64,000 bases of DNA from an uncultured Prevotellaceae bacterium (GTDB taxonomy: Bacteria; Bacteroidota; Bacteroidia; Bacteroidales; Muribaculaceae). A program made the translations under genes and the position numbers. The notes beneath the pieces are model-generated. The model was not told the DNA's origin, made no database searches, and saw nothing but the letters and a program-made list of their open reading frames with translations. The stretch is taken from the NCBI GenBank assembly GCA_947306175.1, contig CAMZFV010000004.1, positions 79,101-143,100 on the forward strand, read 5' to 3'. Positions 1 to 8,200 of the stretch are shown here, in pieces (position 1 is the stretch's first letter; every line of letters begins with the position of its first letter).

Positions 1-1
1 T

Positions 2-208
2 GACTTCAATGTGATGATGCCAGGTGTACGCCTCTCTGGTGAAGTGAAAGTCGGCAATGGCAATCTCTTGGGTGTCGATAGCGTCATTCTCCAGCGGGTT
101 AAAGTGGGTGACAATGTGACTCTGGGCGCTGGAAGTGTGTTGATGACAAAGCCTAAGGACGGTTTCACTTATATCGGTGTGCCGGCCAAGAAATTTGATT
201 ATGAATAA
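2..208 (+). CDS. NeuD-family sugar acyltransferase, C-terminal part (5' end outside window)
   Basis: This is the last 68 codons of a left-handed beta-helix acyltransferase; the reading frame is open to the window edge, so the true start lies upstream. Hexapeptide-type repeats are visible (VKVGNGN, VKVGDNVTLGAG), followed by a terminal IGVPAKKFDYE. The stretch is closely similar to the C-terminus of the complete NeuD-like protein at 7071-7715, which ends LGVPAMKFDF. Family members transfer an acetyl or other acyl group from CoA (or possibly ACP) to the amino group of a nucleotide sugar. It ends 6 nt before the SDR gene and is probably co-transcribed with it. Confidence 0.8.
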   Translation, partial: DFNVMMPGVRLSGEVKVGNGNLLGVDSVILQRVKVGDNVTLGAGSVLMTKPKDGFTYIGVPAKKFDYE

Positions 209-214
209 TTGATT

Positions 215-967
215 ATGGAAATGAATAACAATCCTTTCTCACTGGTCGGTAAGACCATTCTGGTCACTGGCGCTTCGTCGGGCATTGGTCAGGCAACGGC
301 GGTGGCATGCGCCGCCATGGGTGCTAGAGTCATCATCACAGGCCGCAACCCTGAACGTTTACAACAGACACGTGATAGGATAGAGGCCCAATGTGAAGCC
401 ATAATTCCAGCCGAATTGACTCAAAAAGAGGATGTTGAGAATCTGGTTAAGTCATTGCCGCCGCTCGATGGTGCGGTGATGTGTGCTGGTAATTCCACAA
501 CGCTGCCCTTGCAGTTCGGCACGCGCGAGAAGTTTGACGAAATGTTTGATGTCAATTTTTTCGCCCCGGTCGAGTTGATGCGCCTCATGTATAAAAAGAA
601 GGTGCTTCAAAAAAACGCTTCGGTTGTTCTCATCGCCTCTATTGGCGGTACCCACAGTTTCATGCCCGGCAATGGCGTGTATGGCGCTTCCAAGGCTGCA
701 CTCAATTCGTTCATGAAGTATGCTGCCCGCGAATTCGCTTCCCGCAAGGTCCGCGTCAACAGCATTTGCCCTGGAATGGTGGATACTCCACTCATCCATC
801 GCGGTACCATTACCGAGGAACAGTTGGCCGAGGACGCCAAGCGTTATCCGCTGGGACGATATGGACAACCCGAGGACATCGCCAATGGTGCCGTATACCT
901 CTTGAGTGACGCGTCAAGCTGGCTCACGGGGCATGATTTGGTGATAGATGGCGGTTTTTCGATATAG
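215..967 (+). CDS. SDR-family NAD(P)-dependent oxidoreductase
   Basis: A classical short-chain dehydrogenase/reductase of about 250 aa. It has the cofactor loop TGASSGIG (residues 18-25), catalytic Ser142 and YxxxK at Tyr156/Lys160, and a C-terminal LTGHDLVIDGGFS typical of FabG-like enzymes. With ACPs, a ligase and a KAS III directly downstream, the likely job is reduction of a 3-ketoacyl-ACP or a keto-sugar. I chose the ATG at 215; the ATG at 221 is equally plausible, and an in-frame TTG at 209 is less likely. The next gene is preceded by its own promoter, so this gene probably ends the upstream transcript. Confidence 0.85.
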   Translation: MEMNNNPFSLVGKTILVTGASSGIGQATAVACAAMGARVIITGRNPERLQQTRDRIEAQCEAIIPAELTQKEDVENLVKSLPPLDGAVMCAGNSTTLPLQFGTREKFDEMFDVNFFAPVELMRLMYKKKVLQKNASVVLIASIGGTHSFMPGNGVYGASKAALNSFMKYAAREFASRKVRVNSICPGMVDTPLIHRGTITEEQLAEDAKRYPLGRYGQPEDIANGAVYLLSDASSWLTGHDLVIDGGFSI

Positions 968-982
968 ATTTTCTGCATTTTC

Positions 983-1013
983 TTTGTCATTTTTGAAAAA
1001 GTGACTATATTTG
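983..1013 (+). promoter_or_regulatory. Bacteroidetes-type promoter of the first ACP gene
   Basis: TTTG at 983-986 (-33 element), a 19-nt spacer, then TATATTTG at 1006-1013, a full match to TAnnTTTG. It lies 58 nt before the ACP start and should drive the block ACP-ACP-ligase-KAS III and onward. Confidence 0.8.
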
Positions 1014-1071
1014 CCCGCTTTTTTCATCAAAATGAACTGAGCGAGTAACGATTATTAGGAATGCAGTAACA

Positions 1072-1317
1072 ATGCAATATATGAATATTCAGGATTTTAT
1101 TGACAATTTTGCCAATCAGTTTGACGACACTGACAAAGCTGTATTTACCAGTGAGACCAATTTCAAACAACTCGATGAGTGGTCTTCATTGACTGCATTA
1201 TCTATTATTGCTATGGTGGATGACGAGTATAACGTCATCATCAAGGGTAGCGATATCATCAATTCCGAGACCATTCAAGACCTGTTTGAGATTGTTGTCA
1301 AGAAGGTTCGCAAGTAA
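1072..1317 (+). CDS. Acyl carrier protein, WSSL variant (copy 1)
   Basis: Small acidic four-helix carrier protein, 81 aa. The usual D-S-L phosphopantetheine site reads W-S-S-L, with Ser39 as the probable attachment serine. A near paralogue lies at 7867-8115 with the same WSSL site and the same following helix (ALSxIAMVDxEY), so the Asp-to-Ser change before the modified serine is a shared trait and not an error. The start may instead be the ATG at 1081, which aligns with the paralogue's first residues (MN..FI). It presumably carries the acyl chain handled by the neighbouring ligase and KAS III. Confidence 0.8.
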   Translation: MQYMNIQDFIDNFANQFDDTDKAVFTSETNFKQLDEWSSLTALSIIAMVDDEYNVIIKGSDIINSETIQDLFEIVVKKVRK

Positions 1318-1335
1318 TCTTATTCGTTTTTCTTT

Positions 1336-1572
1336 ATGATTGAATCGCGGGTAAAGGAAATCATCTCCCGGGTGCTCAATGTGCCGCTCGGTAAGGTGAC
1401 CAACGACCTCTCCTCTGGCGACATCCCCGAGTGGGACTCCGTGGGCAACCTCGCGATCATCAGCACAATCGAGCAGGAGATGGAAGTCGAATTTCCGCTC
1501 GAAGACCTTTTCGACTTGACGTCGGTGCAAACCATCATCGACGAAGTCACCCAACTTACCACCGATGTATGA
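1336..1572 (+). CDS. Acyl carrier protein (copy 2, DSV site)
   Basis: Carrier protein of 78 aa with a WDSV site, Ser35 being the probable phosphopantetheinylation residue, followed by an acidic recognition helix (STIEQEME). It lies 18 nt after the first ACP, and its stop codon overlaps the start of the AMP-ligase gene (ATGTATGA at 1565-1572), so translation is probably coupled. The overlap suggests that this ACP is the direct partner of the ligase, receiving the adenylated acid. Confidence 0.82.
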   Translation: MIESRVKEIISRVLNVPLGKVTNDLSSGDIPEWDSVGNLAIISTIEQEMEVEFPLEDLFDLTSVQTIIDEVTQLTTDV

Positions 1573-3031
1573 TGCGCCCCACAGCCCGGTGCTGTGTGAG
1601 ATTTTGAGGCATTCCACGATTACCCCCGACAAGGTCGCTCTTGTCGAGGGCCCGAACCGCATCACCTACAGCCAGCTGGTCGCCAACATTGAGGCTGCCG
1701 CCCGATATCTGTGTTCTAAGGATATCAAGCCGGGTGACCGCATCCTGCTGGCAGCCCGCAAGGAGGTGGAGTTTGTCTATCTGTACTTCGCCGCCCACCT
1801 GTCGGGTGTCGTCAATGTGGTCACCGACCCCACGTCGCCCGCCGACCGCTTGGAGTATATCAAGGATACCGTCAAGCCCGTTGCGATGTTCGGCGTTGAG
1901 GGAGTTTCTGGCCGATGCATCTCCTATGGTGGGGTGGACTGGCACTTGGAACAGGAAGAGAAACTTTACTTGCCCCGCGTGGACTCTTCAAGCGTGGCCG
2001 ACGTGATGTTCACCACCGGAACGACAGGTGCGCCCAAGGGCGTGTGCCTCTCCCATGATAATATCGCGGGTTCTGCGGCCAACATCAACGGTTTCATCGG
2101 CACTGATGACGGCGACGTTGAGGTGCTCGGCCTGCCCTTGAGCCATTCGTTCGGCTTGGGACGCCTCCGCTGCATCCTCATGGCAGGCGGAACCATTGTC
2201 CTGGTAGGCAATTTCGCCAACCTCAAGGCCCTTTTCAGCGTCATGGAGAATGAGCATGTGACGGGTTTCGGCATGGTGCCCGCCGTGTGGCAATACATCA
2301 AGTGCTTAAGCGGCCGACGCATCGGTAAGTTTGCCCGCCAGTTGCGATACATCGAGGTCGGCAGCGCCGCCTTGCCGATCGAGGACAAGCACTTGCTGAT
2401 GGAGTTGTTCCCAACGACGCGCCTCTGCATCCATTACGGCCTGACCGAGGCCTCCCGTGCCTTGTTCACCGAATTGCACGCCGACGCCGATTGCCTTAAC
2501 ACGATAGGCCGCCCTGTGTCCTCACGGGTTGAGGTGTGTATCCTTGACGAGGACGGCAACCGGTTGCCCGACGGCCAGGACGGTGAACTCTGCGTGCGGG
2601 GCAATATGGTGACACGTTCCTATTTCTTGCCTGAGGACAATCATGAGGCATTCTTCGGCGATTGGTTCCGCACCGGCGACTGGGGGCATCGTGACAGCAG
2701 CGGCAGGTTCTACCTCACGGGCCGCAAGAAGGAACTGATCAATGTGGGCGGCGAGAAAGTGAGCCCCGCAACAATCGAGGACGCCATCCGCTCCCTCGGC
2801 ATTGCCGATTGCGCCTGTGTCGCCATTCCTGACCCCAACGGGGTCTTGGGCGAGGTGCCTAAGGCTTTTTTGCTCAATAAGGGTGAAAACCTCCCCACGG
2901 TTGACGAACTCAAGAGCGGTCTCGCCCATCTTCTGTCGTCCCATGAGATTCCGGTTGAATGGGAGTGGATCGATAACATCCCCCGTTCCTCTTCCGGTAA
3001 GATCCAAAGACTCAAACTGAAAGCAGGTTGA
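1565..3031 (+). CDS. Acyl-AMP ligase (ANL superfamily; acyl-ACP/CoA synthetase)
   Basis: Adenylating enzyme of 488 aa. The P-loop TTGTTGAPKG is at residues 150-159, YGLTEASR is the A5 motif, FRTGDWG and GRKKELINVGGEKVSP are the A7/A8 region, and the catalytic lysine in SSSGKIQR is Lys479. It activates a carboxylic acid with ATP and passes it to a thiol. The 8-nt overlap with an upstream ACP and the FabH-like gene directly downstream argue that the acceptor is ACP phosphopantetheine rather than free CoA. The acid substrate cannot be read from the sequence. Confidence 0.85.
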   Translation: MYDAPHSPVLCEILRHSTITPDKVALVEGPNRITYSQLVANIEAAARYLCSKDIKPGDRILLAARKEVEFVYLYFAAHLSGVVNVVTDPTSPADRLEYIKDTVKPVAMFGVEGVSGRCISYGGVDWHLEQEEKLYLPRVDSSSVADVMFTTGTTGAPKGVCLSHDNIAGSAANINGFIGTDDGDVEVLGLPLSHSFGLGRLRCILMAGGTIVLVGNFANLKALFSVMENEHVTGFGMVPAVWQYIKCLSGRRIGKFARQLRYIEVGSAALPIEDKHLLMELFPTTRLCIHYGLTEASRALFTELHADADCLNTIGRPVSSRVEVCILDEDGNRLPDGQDGELCVRGNMVTRSYFLPEDNHEAFFGDWFRTGDWGHRDSSGRFYLTGRKKELINVGGEKVSPATIEDAIRSLGIADCACVAIPDPNGVLGEVPKAFLLNKGENLPTVDELKSGLAHLLSSHEIPVEWEWIDNIPRSSSGKIQRLKLKAG

Positions 3032-3055
3032 CAACTTGCGAAACACAATAACAAT

Positions 3056-4117
3056 ATGTCACAGTTAACGATCAACAACGTGCGCATTGCGGGCATGAGC
3101 GCCTGTGTCCCAGCCACAGTCGAGGACAACCGCACGCTCCCCATCTACAAGGATGAGAACGATGCGCTCAAGGTGATAGCCTCGACCGGCATTGAGCGCC
3201 ACCACAAGGCAGATGATGCCACTACCGCTTCCGACCTCACGGTGAAAGCGGTAGAGGGCCTGCTGGCGCAGATGGGTTGGGAACCGCAGGACATTGACTG
3301 CTTTGCCTACGTCTGCACTTCCAGGGATTACATTGCTCCCCAGACGGCATGCGTCCTCCAGGACCGTTTGCACCTGCGCAACGACTGCTGCGTGTTCGAC
3401 TTGCCCTTCGGCTGTTCGGGTTGGGTTTATGGCATGAGCATAGTGGGTTCGATGATGTCCCACGGCACGCTCAAGCGCGCCATCCTTGTGGCGGCCGAGA
3501 CCAACACCAGGAACCGCAACCCGCTCGACACGGCAGTGCGTCCCTTGTTTGGCGACGCCGCGACAGCGACTGCCCTGGAGTATGATCCCGAGCGTTCACG
3601 TCCCATGAATTTCATGTATGGCGTGGACGGCAGCGGTTTTGATGCCGTGTGGGCTCCATACGGTGGTATGCGCAACCCCGTTACCCGCGAGGCCCTGGAG
3701 GAAAAGGAGGTGGCACCAGGCGTGTTCCGTCGTGGCATCGACATGATAGTCAACGGCATGGACGTGTTCGGTTTTGCCATCAAGCAGCCGCCGCTTTCAC
3801 TCAAGGAACTGATTGCGACCTTCAGCATCGATGTCGAGACGGTGGATCTGCTGCTGTTGCACCAGGCCAACAAGTTCATCGATGAGAAGATCCGCAAGGC
3901 GGTCAAGATCGCTCCCGAGAAAACGCCTTATTGCCTGGAAGAGTACGGCAATGTCACGAGTGCGTCGATTCCGTTGACGATGGTGACCCGTTGCCGTGAG
4001 CAGCTGGCAGGAGAAGAGAAGCACTGTCTGGCCTGTGGCTTCGGCGTCGGTCTGGCTTGGGCAAGCATGGAGTTCTATGCCGGTGACGTGAAAATAGACG
4101 AAGTCATCACCTATTAA
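3056..4117 (+). CDS. 3-oxoacyl-ACP synthase III-like protein (KAS III, copy A)
   Basis: FabH-fold enzyme of 353 aa with the complete triad: Cys120 in PFGCSG, His269 in LLHQANKF and Asn299 in GNVTSAS. It can therefore perform acyl transfer and decarboxylative Claisen condensation. It shares a distinctive internal motif (GMRNPVT) with copy B at 8201-9250, which places both in one subfamily rather than as the housekeeping FabH. Its position after two ACPs and an acyl-ACP ligase suggests extension or transfer of the ligase-loaded acyl chain. Acyltransferase-type KAS III enzymes (ChlB6/CerJ class) are an alternative role. Confidence 0.85.
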   Translation: MSQLTINNVRIAGMSACVPATVEDNRTLPIYKDENDALKVIASTGIERHHKADDATTASDLTVKAVEGLLAQMGWEPQDIDCFAYVCTSRDYIAPQTACVLQDRLHLRNDCCVFDLPFGCSGWVYGMSIVGSMMSHGTLKRAILVAAETNTRNRNPLDTAVRPLFGDAATATALEYDPERSRPMNFMYGVDGSGFDAVWAPYGGMRNPVTREALEEKEVAPGVFRRGIDMIVNGMDVFGFAIKQPPLSLKELIATFSIDVETVDLLLLHQANKFIDEKIRKAVKIAPEKTPYCLEEYGNVTSASIPLTMVTRCREQLAGEEKHCLACGFGVGLAWASMEFYAGDVKIDEVITY

Positions 4118-4133
4118 ATCTGGATTTACAGTT

Positions 4134-5234
4134 ATGGCACAGTATATCAACAGCAACAAGGAATACTTCTGGGGAGACTGGTACTTCAAGTCCCACGTCA
4201 TGCCGCCTGATTTCAATTACAAGGCTCACAAGAAGGAGATGTCTCCTTATTACGAGCAGCGTGGTTTCAAGGTGTCGATGATGTTCGATGACTATTTCTC
4301 GACACTTAACGGCATCCACAGTGACCGCTACCTGTCAATGGACCTGTACTATTTCTATGTGATACCCTCCCTCAATCGTCATGATTTCAAGGATGCCTAC
4401 CTTGACAAGAACATCTATAGCGAACTCTTCCCCAATGTGAAGCAGCCTGTAGCAATTGTCAAGAATATCCATGGCCACTTTTACCGTGACGGCGAGGAAA
4501 TCTCCATCGACCAAGCCATTGAAGCCGTTCTGCAGTATCAAGGCAACATGATCATCAAGCCCACTGTCGAGACTTGCAACGGCGAGGGTGTGGAACAGAT
4601 CAACGCTCTCAATGCCGACCAACTCCGTGCGATGTTCCAACACTACAGCATCAACTTCACCGTTCAGGAGAAGGTGATTCAGCATCCCGATTTACAGCGG
4701 GTTAACCCAACGTCGCTTAACTCGATGCGCCTTTACACCTACCGTCGCCCCGATGGTACCTACGAGTACCTCTATCCCTATGCCCACCTGCGTTTCGGTG
4801 GAAAGGGTGCCATCAAGGACAATGTGTCCCAGGGTGGTGGTACTTGCCTGATTGATGAAAATGGTTTGGTCGATGATCGGGTTTTCCGCTTCAAGAACTT
4901 GCAGGTGTCGTCGCTCAAGGAAGAGACAGGCGTGGAGAATCTGGTGGTTCCCTATTATGATAAGGTGATTGAGACATTGAAAATGATGCACCGTCGCTTG
5001 CCTTACTTTGATTTCGTGGGTTGGGACGTAACTGTTTTGCCCGACGGCGAACCCTTGCTCATCGAGTTCAATCTGGTGCCCAGTGTGGAGGGTCCCCAGA
5101 TGATGGCCGGTCCCATGTTCGGAAAATTCCTTGATGAGGTGATTGACAGGGCTCGCCAGGTGGAATCCGCACGTGTGCAGACTATCAGAAAAACCTTTGA
5201 CAAGGGAATGCAGTTCCACTTGTATGCTCAGTAA
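4134..5234 (+). CDS. Sugar-transfer-associated ATP-grasp protein
   Basis: 366-aa protein of the ATP-grasp fold, resembling the ATPgrasp_ST family found in polysaccharide loci. Visible features are IIKPT (Lys142, ATP binding), GWDVT (Asp298) and LLIEFN (Glu311 and Asn313, Mg2+ ligands). ATP-grasp enzymes form amide or ester bonds through an acyl phosphate, so it may join an acid, for example an amino acid or glycerate, to a sugar or amine. It lies 16 nt after KAS III copy A and is followed closely by the MBL-fold gene. The substrate is unknown. Confidence 0.75.
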   Translation: MAQYINSNKEYFWGDWYFKSHVMPPDFNYKAHKKEMSPYYEQRGFKVSMMFDDYFSTLNGIHSDRYLSMDLYYFYVIPSLNRHDFKDAYLDKNIYSELFPNVKQPVAIVKNIHGHFYRDGEEISIDQAIEAVLQYQGNMIIKPTVETCNGEGVEQINALNADQLRAMFQHYSINFTVQEKVIQHPDLQRVNPTSLNSMRLYTYRRPDGTYEYLYPYAHLRFGGKGAIKDNVSQGGGTCLIDENGLVDDRVFRFKNLQVSSLKEETGVENLVVPYYDKVIETLKMMHRRLPYFDFVGWDVTVLPDGEPLLIEFNLVPSVEGPQMMAGPMFGKFLDEVIDRARQVESARVQTIRKTFDKGMQFHLYAQ

Positions 5235-5240
5235 TGTGTT

Positions 5241-5246
5241 GGAGGA
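5241..5246 (+). promoter_or_regulatory. Shine-Dalgarno-like site that fixes the MBL-fold gene start
   Basis: GGAGGA ends 4 nt before the ATG at 5251. Purine ribosome-binding sites are rare in this window, so this one is worth noting. It supports the start at 5251 over the in-frame start at 5143, which would overlap the ATP-grasp gene by about 90 nt. Confidence 0.6.
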
Positions 5247-5250
5247 CAAG

Positions 5251-5868
5251 ATGATGACTCAATCTGCTCATTTTATGACAGTTGACAAGGACACTGTGCG
5301 GATTCGTCAAGTCGTCAACTCTGTCTTCAATTCCTGTACATATGTCTTGTCGCGAGGCGGGAATACCTGGCTGGTAGATTGCGGGGATATAGACGGCATT
5401 TTGCCCATGATTGATGGCAATCTGCGTGGTGTATTGCTTACCCATTCCCATTTTGACCACATCTATGGTTTGAATCACTTGCTGACCTTGTTCCCAGGCA
5501 TTGACATCGTGACCAACGAGTCGGGAAGGGAAGGGCTGCTCAGTGACAAACTGAATTTCTCAAAGTATCACGAGGATCCGTTTGTCCTCGATACCCCTGA
5601 GAATATTAAGGTGGTACGCGACGGCGACCTCATCCCGATGTTCGATGGTGTGAACGCAAAAGCGGTATTTACGCCAGGGCATAGTCCATCATGTGTGACC
5701 TGGATTGTGGACGATGCAATTTTCACAGGGGACAGCTATATCCCCGGGGTGAAAACCGTGACTGTTTTTCCGCACTCTGATAAGGTGCAGGCAGCGCAAA
5801 GTGAAGCCCTGATTAAAAAGCTTGCCGAGTCACGCCGCATTTATCCGGGCCATGCACCACAGTTATAA
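5251..5868 (+). CDS. Metallo-beta-lactamase-fold hydrolase
   Basis: 205-aa MBL-fold protein. It has HSHFDH (residues 65-70), a later FTPGHSPS, FTGDS (metal-bridging Asp) and a C-terminal YPGHAPQ, so the full set of di-zinc ligands is present. The length fits glyoxalase II-like thioesterases. In an ACP-rich operon a plausible role is hydrolysis of a thioester (editing or release), but a phosphodiester or lactone substrate is equally possible. The start is set by GGAGGA just upstream. Confidence 0.8.
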   Translation: MMTQSAHFMTVDKDTVRIRQVVNSVFNSCTYVLSRGGNTWLVDCGDIDGILPMIDGNLRGVLLTHSHFDHIYGLNHLLTLFPGIDIVTNESGREGLLSDKLNFSKYHEDPFVLDTPENIKVVRDGDLIPMFDGVNAKAVFTPGHSPSCVTWIVDDAIFTGDSYIPGVKTVTVFPHSDKVQAAQSEALIKKLAESRRIYPGHAPQL

Positions 5869-5892
5869 AGAATCAGTAATCAAATAAAGTAT

Positions 5893-7041
5893 ATGGCTAA
5901 CAGTAAGATTTTGCTTTGTCTCGCCCACATGAGCGGACAAGAAATGAAATACATTCAAGAGGCCTTCGACACCAACTGGGTCGTGCCCCTTGGACCTAAT
6001 GTGAATGCGTTTGAGGAGGACTTGGAGCGCTTGTGTGCTCAGGAAAAACGGGTCGTGGCACTAAGTTCCGGCACGGCAGCCATCCATCTTGCCCTCGTCA
6101 ATCTGGGCATTAGCCGTGGCGATGAGGTGATTTGCCAGTCGATGACATTCTCGGCAAGTGCCAACCCCATCGTCTATCAAGGCGCAACCCCGGTGTTTGT
6201 CGATAGCGAGCGCGACACTTGGAATATGGACCCCAACCTGCTGGAAGAGGCCATCAAGGACCGCATCGCCAAGACGGGCCACAAGCCCAAGGCCATCATC
6301 CCCGTTTATCTTTACGGAATGCCCGCCAAAATTGACGACATCATGGAAATTGCCCGTCGCTATGAGATTCCAGTTGTTGAAGACTCTGCCGAGGCTTTCG
6401 GTTCACGTTATCGTGGTCAGTTGTGCGGCACCTTCGGTGACTTTGGCATCATGAGCTTTAATGGCAACAAGATGATTACCACAAGTGGTGGCGGTGCACT
6501 CATTTGCCCCGACGAAGCCGCCAAGAAGAAGACCATGTTCTATGCCACCCAGTCGCGGGAACCCATGCCTTATTATCTCCACAAGGAGATCGGCTATAAT
6601 TACCGCATGAGCAACATTTGTGCGGGTATCGGACGCGGTCAGATGACCGTTCTGGACGAGCATCTGGCACATCACAGGCACCTGTGTGACCGCTATGTGG
6701 AAGTGCTGGGCGCTATCGACGGCATCACTGTCCACACTAACCTCGACGAGCGTTTCGACAGTAATTACTGGCTCAACACCATCCTTATCGACCCGGCTCA
6801 GACGAGTGCCGACTACGAAGCGATCCGTCTGCATCTGGATGCATGCAATGTCGAGTCGCGACCCCTGTGGAAACCCATGCACACCCAGCCCGTATTCTCG
6901 GGGGCTCCAGCCTATGTTAATGGCGTGAGCGAGGATTTGTTCTCCAAGGGACTGTGTCTGCCCAGTGGCCCTTGGGTTAGTGATGAGGATGTGGAACTTG
7001 TGGCACGCGAGATTGCCGCTTGCTGCAAGAAATGTTTTTGA
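5893..7041 (+). CDS. DegT/DnrJ/EryC1/StrS-family sugar aminotransferase
   Basis: PLP-dependent nucleotide-sugar aminotransferase of 382 aa. It has SSGTAAIHLAL near residue 60, VVEDSAEAFGS (residues 161-171) and the PLP lysine in FNGNKMITTSGGG (Lys193). It transfers an amino group, usually from glutamate, to a 3- or 4-keto-sugar nucleotide. The next gene is a NeuD-type N-acyltransferase, a pairing like PglE/PglD, so the pair should make an N-acylated amino sugar. It is co-directional with the MBL gene, with a 24-nt gap. Confidence 0.88.
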   Translation: MANSKILLCLAHMSGQEMKYIQEAFDTNWVVPLGPNVNAFEEDLERLCAQEKRVVALSSGTAAIHLALVNLGISRGDEVICQSMTFSASANPIVYQGATPVFVDSERDTWNMDPNLLEEAIKDRIAKTGHKPKAIIPVYLYGMPAKIDDIMEIARRYEIPVVEDSAEAFGSRYRGQLCGTFGDFGIMSFNGNKMITTSGGGALICPDEAAKKKTMFYATQSREPMPYYLHKEIGYNYRMSNICAGIGRGQMTVLDEHLAHHRHLCDRYVEVLGAIDGITVHTNLDERFDSNYWLNTILIDPAQTSADYEAIRLHLDACNVESRPLWKPMHTQPVFSGAPAYVNGVSEDLFSKGLCLPSGPWVSDEDVELVAREIAACCKKCF

Positions 7042-7070
7042 ATAACTACTCAATGAATTAGATATAGAAC

Positions 7071-7715
7071 ATGAAGAATATCGCAATTTATGGCGCCGGA
7101 GGATTTGGCAAGGAAGTAGCCTGTCTCATCGACAGGATCAATGCTGCCGGAGATGACTGGCATCTCATCGGTTTCTTTGACGACAGCAAGCCTGCCAACA
7201 CTGTCGTGTCGCAATATGGTACGGTGCTGGGCGGTATGGCAGAACTCTTGAATATCAAGGAGCCGCTCGCCGTAGCTATAGCCATCAACGACAATAGGGC
7301 AGTTCGCCGCATCCGTGAAGAAATCACCGTTGACAACATCTATTTCCCCAACCTCATCGACCCGTCATTGTTTTGCGTGGATAAGCGCACGGTGACCATG
7401 GGCGAGGGCAATATCATCCAGAACGACTGCATGATTTCCTGCGATGTCACCATCGGCAACTTCAACCTGTTCAACGACCACGTGGTGGTGGGACATGACA
7501 ACGTCATCGGCGACTTCAATGGACTCATGCCCGCAGCTCATCTCTCGGGCGGTATCACCATTGGCGATAACAACCTGCTGGGTGTGGCGAGTGTAGTACT
7601 TCAGGGAATGGTCATTGGCAACGGGGTAACGCTGGGCGCCAATAGTGTCCTCATGACTCAGCCCAGGGATAATACCACCTATCTGGGCGTTCCCGCTATG
7701 AAATTTGATTTCTAA
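7071..7715 (+). CDS. NeuD-family sugar O/N-acyltransferase
   Basis: Complete 214-aa member. An N-terminal nucleotide-sugar-binding segment (IYGAGGFGKEV, residues 6-16) is followed by left-handed beta-helix hexapeptide repeats over about residues 100-205. The catalytic-type histidine lies in FNDHVVVGHDN. It is the intact paralogue of the gene cut at the left window edge. It follows the aminotransferase by 29 nt and is followed by a promoter and another WSSL ACP, so the acyl donor could be ACP-bound instead of acetyl-CoA. Confidence 0.87.
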   Translation: MKNIAIYGAGGFGKEVACLIDRINAAGDDWHLIGFFDDSKPANTVVSQYGTVLGGMAELLNIKEPLAVAIAINDNRAVRRIREEITVDNIYFPNLIDPSLFCVDKRTVTMGEGNIIQNDCMISCDVTIGNFNLFNDHVVVGHDNVIGDFNGLMPAAHLSGGITIGDNNLLGVASVVLQGMVIGNGVTLGANSVLMTQPRDNTTYLGVPAMKFDF

Positions 7716-7813
7716 CTGCTTTTTTTAGGGCTGAAAGTGGCATTTATGGCCAAAAAAACCATGTTTTTGCTGTAAATAATCGACAATTGGGTGTGGATTT
7801 AATATTTTTTATG

Positions 7814-7821
7814 TAATTTTG
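7814..7821 (+). promoter_or_regulatory. -7 element upstream of second WSSL ACP
   Basis: TAATTTTG, a full TAnnTTTG match; the nearest TTG (7787-7789) is 24 nt upstream, so the -33 element is weak. A longer reading frame beginning at 7819 would start inside this element, which is why the ACP start is placed at 7867. Confidence 0.65.
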
Positions 7822-7866
7822 CACCCCGTGAAAATATCCGAGGTATTTTTACGTTATAATAACAGC

Positions 7867-8115
7867 ATGAATTTGGACCAGTTCATAGAAAATATAGCTG
7901 ATCTGTTTGAAGAGACAGACTCAGACACCATACAGGCAACCACTCGATTCAAGGAATTGAAGGAATGGTCGTCTCTTATAGCCTTATCAGTCATTGCGAT
8001 GGTTGATGAGGAATATGATATTGAATTCCGTGGTGATGATATCCGTAATAGTAATACGGTTGAAGACCTCTACAATGCTGTTGTAACACGGATCGAAGAA
8101 GAAGAACTTGAATAG
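7867..8115 (+). CDS. Acyl carrier protein, WSSL variant (copy 2)
   Basis: 82-aa carrier protein, clearly paralogous to the ACP at 1072-1317: it begins MNLDQFIENIADLF, and the attachment site is EWSSL with Ser36 modified. It directly precedes KAS III copy B, just as the first WSSL ACP belongs to the block ending in KAS III copy A. This points to a duplicated ACP/KAS III module. The start follows a -7 element by 45 nt. Confidence 0.82.
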   Translation: MNLDQFIENIADLFEETDSDTIQATTRFKELKEWSSLIALSVIAMVDEEYDIEFRGDDIRNSNTVEDLYNAVVTRIEEEELE

Positions 8116-8200
8116 CGCAACCATAATCTCGTACCTCAGCGGTCGCTGATGAGAGATAAGTTGTGCTTTTTTATTTCCCTAATTTTTCCTGCCAGTAATT

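Noticed and set aside
8140..8175. TCAGC/GCTGA hairpin between ACP and KAS III copy B as a terminator
   Set aside because: Stem of only 5 bp and no T-run directly after it; the genes are likely co-transcribed.
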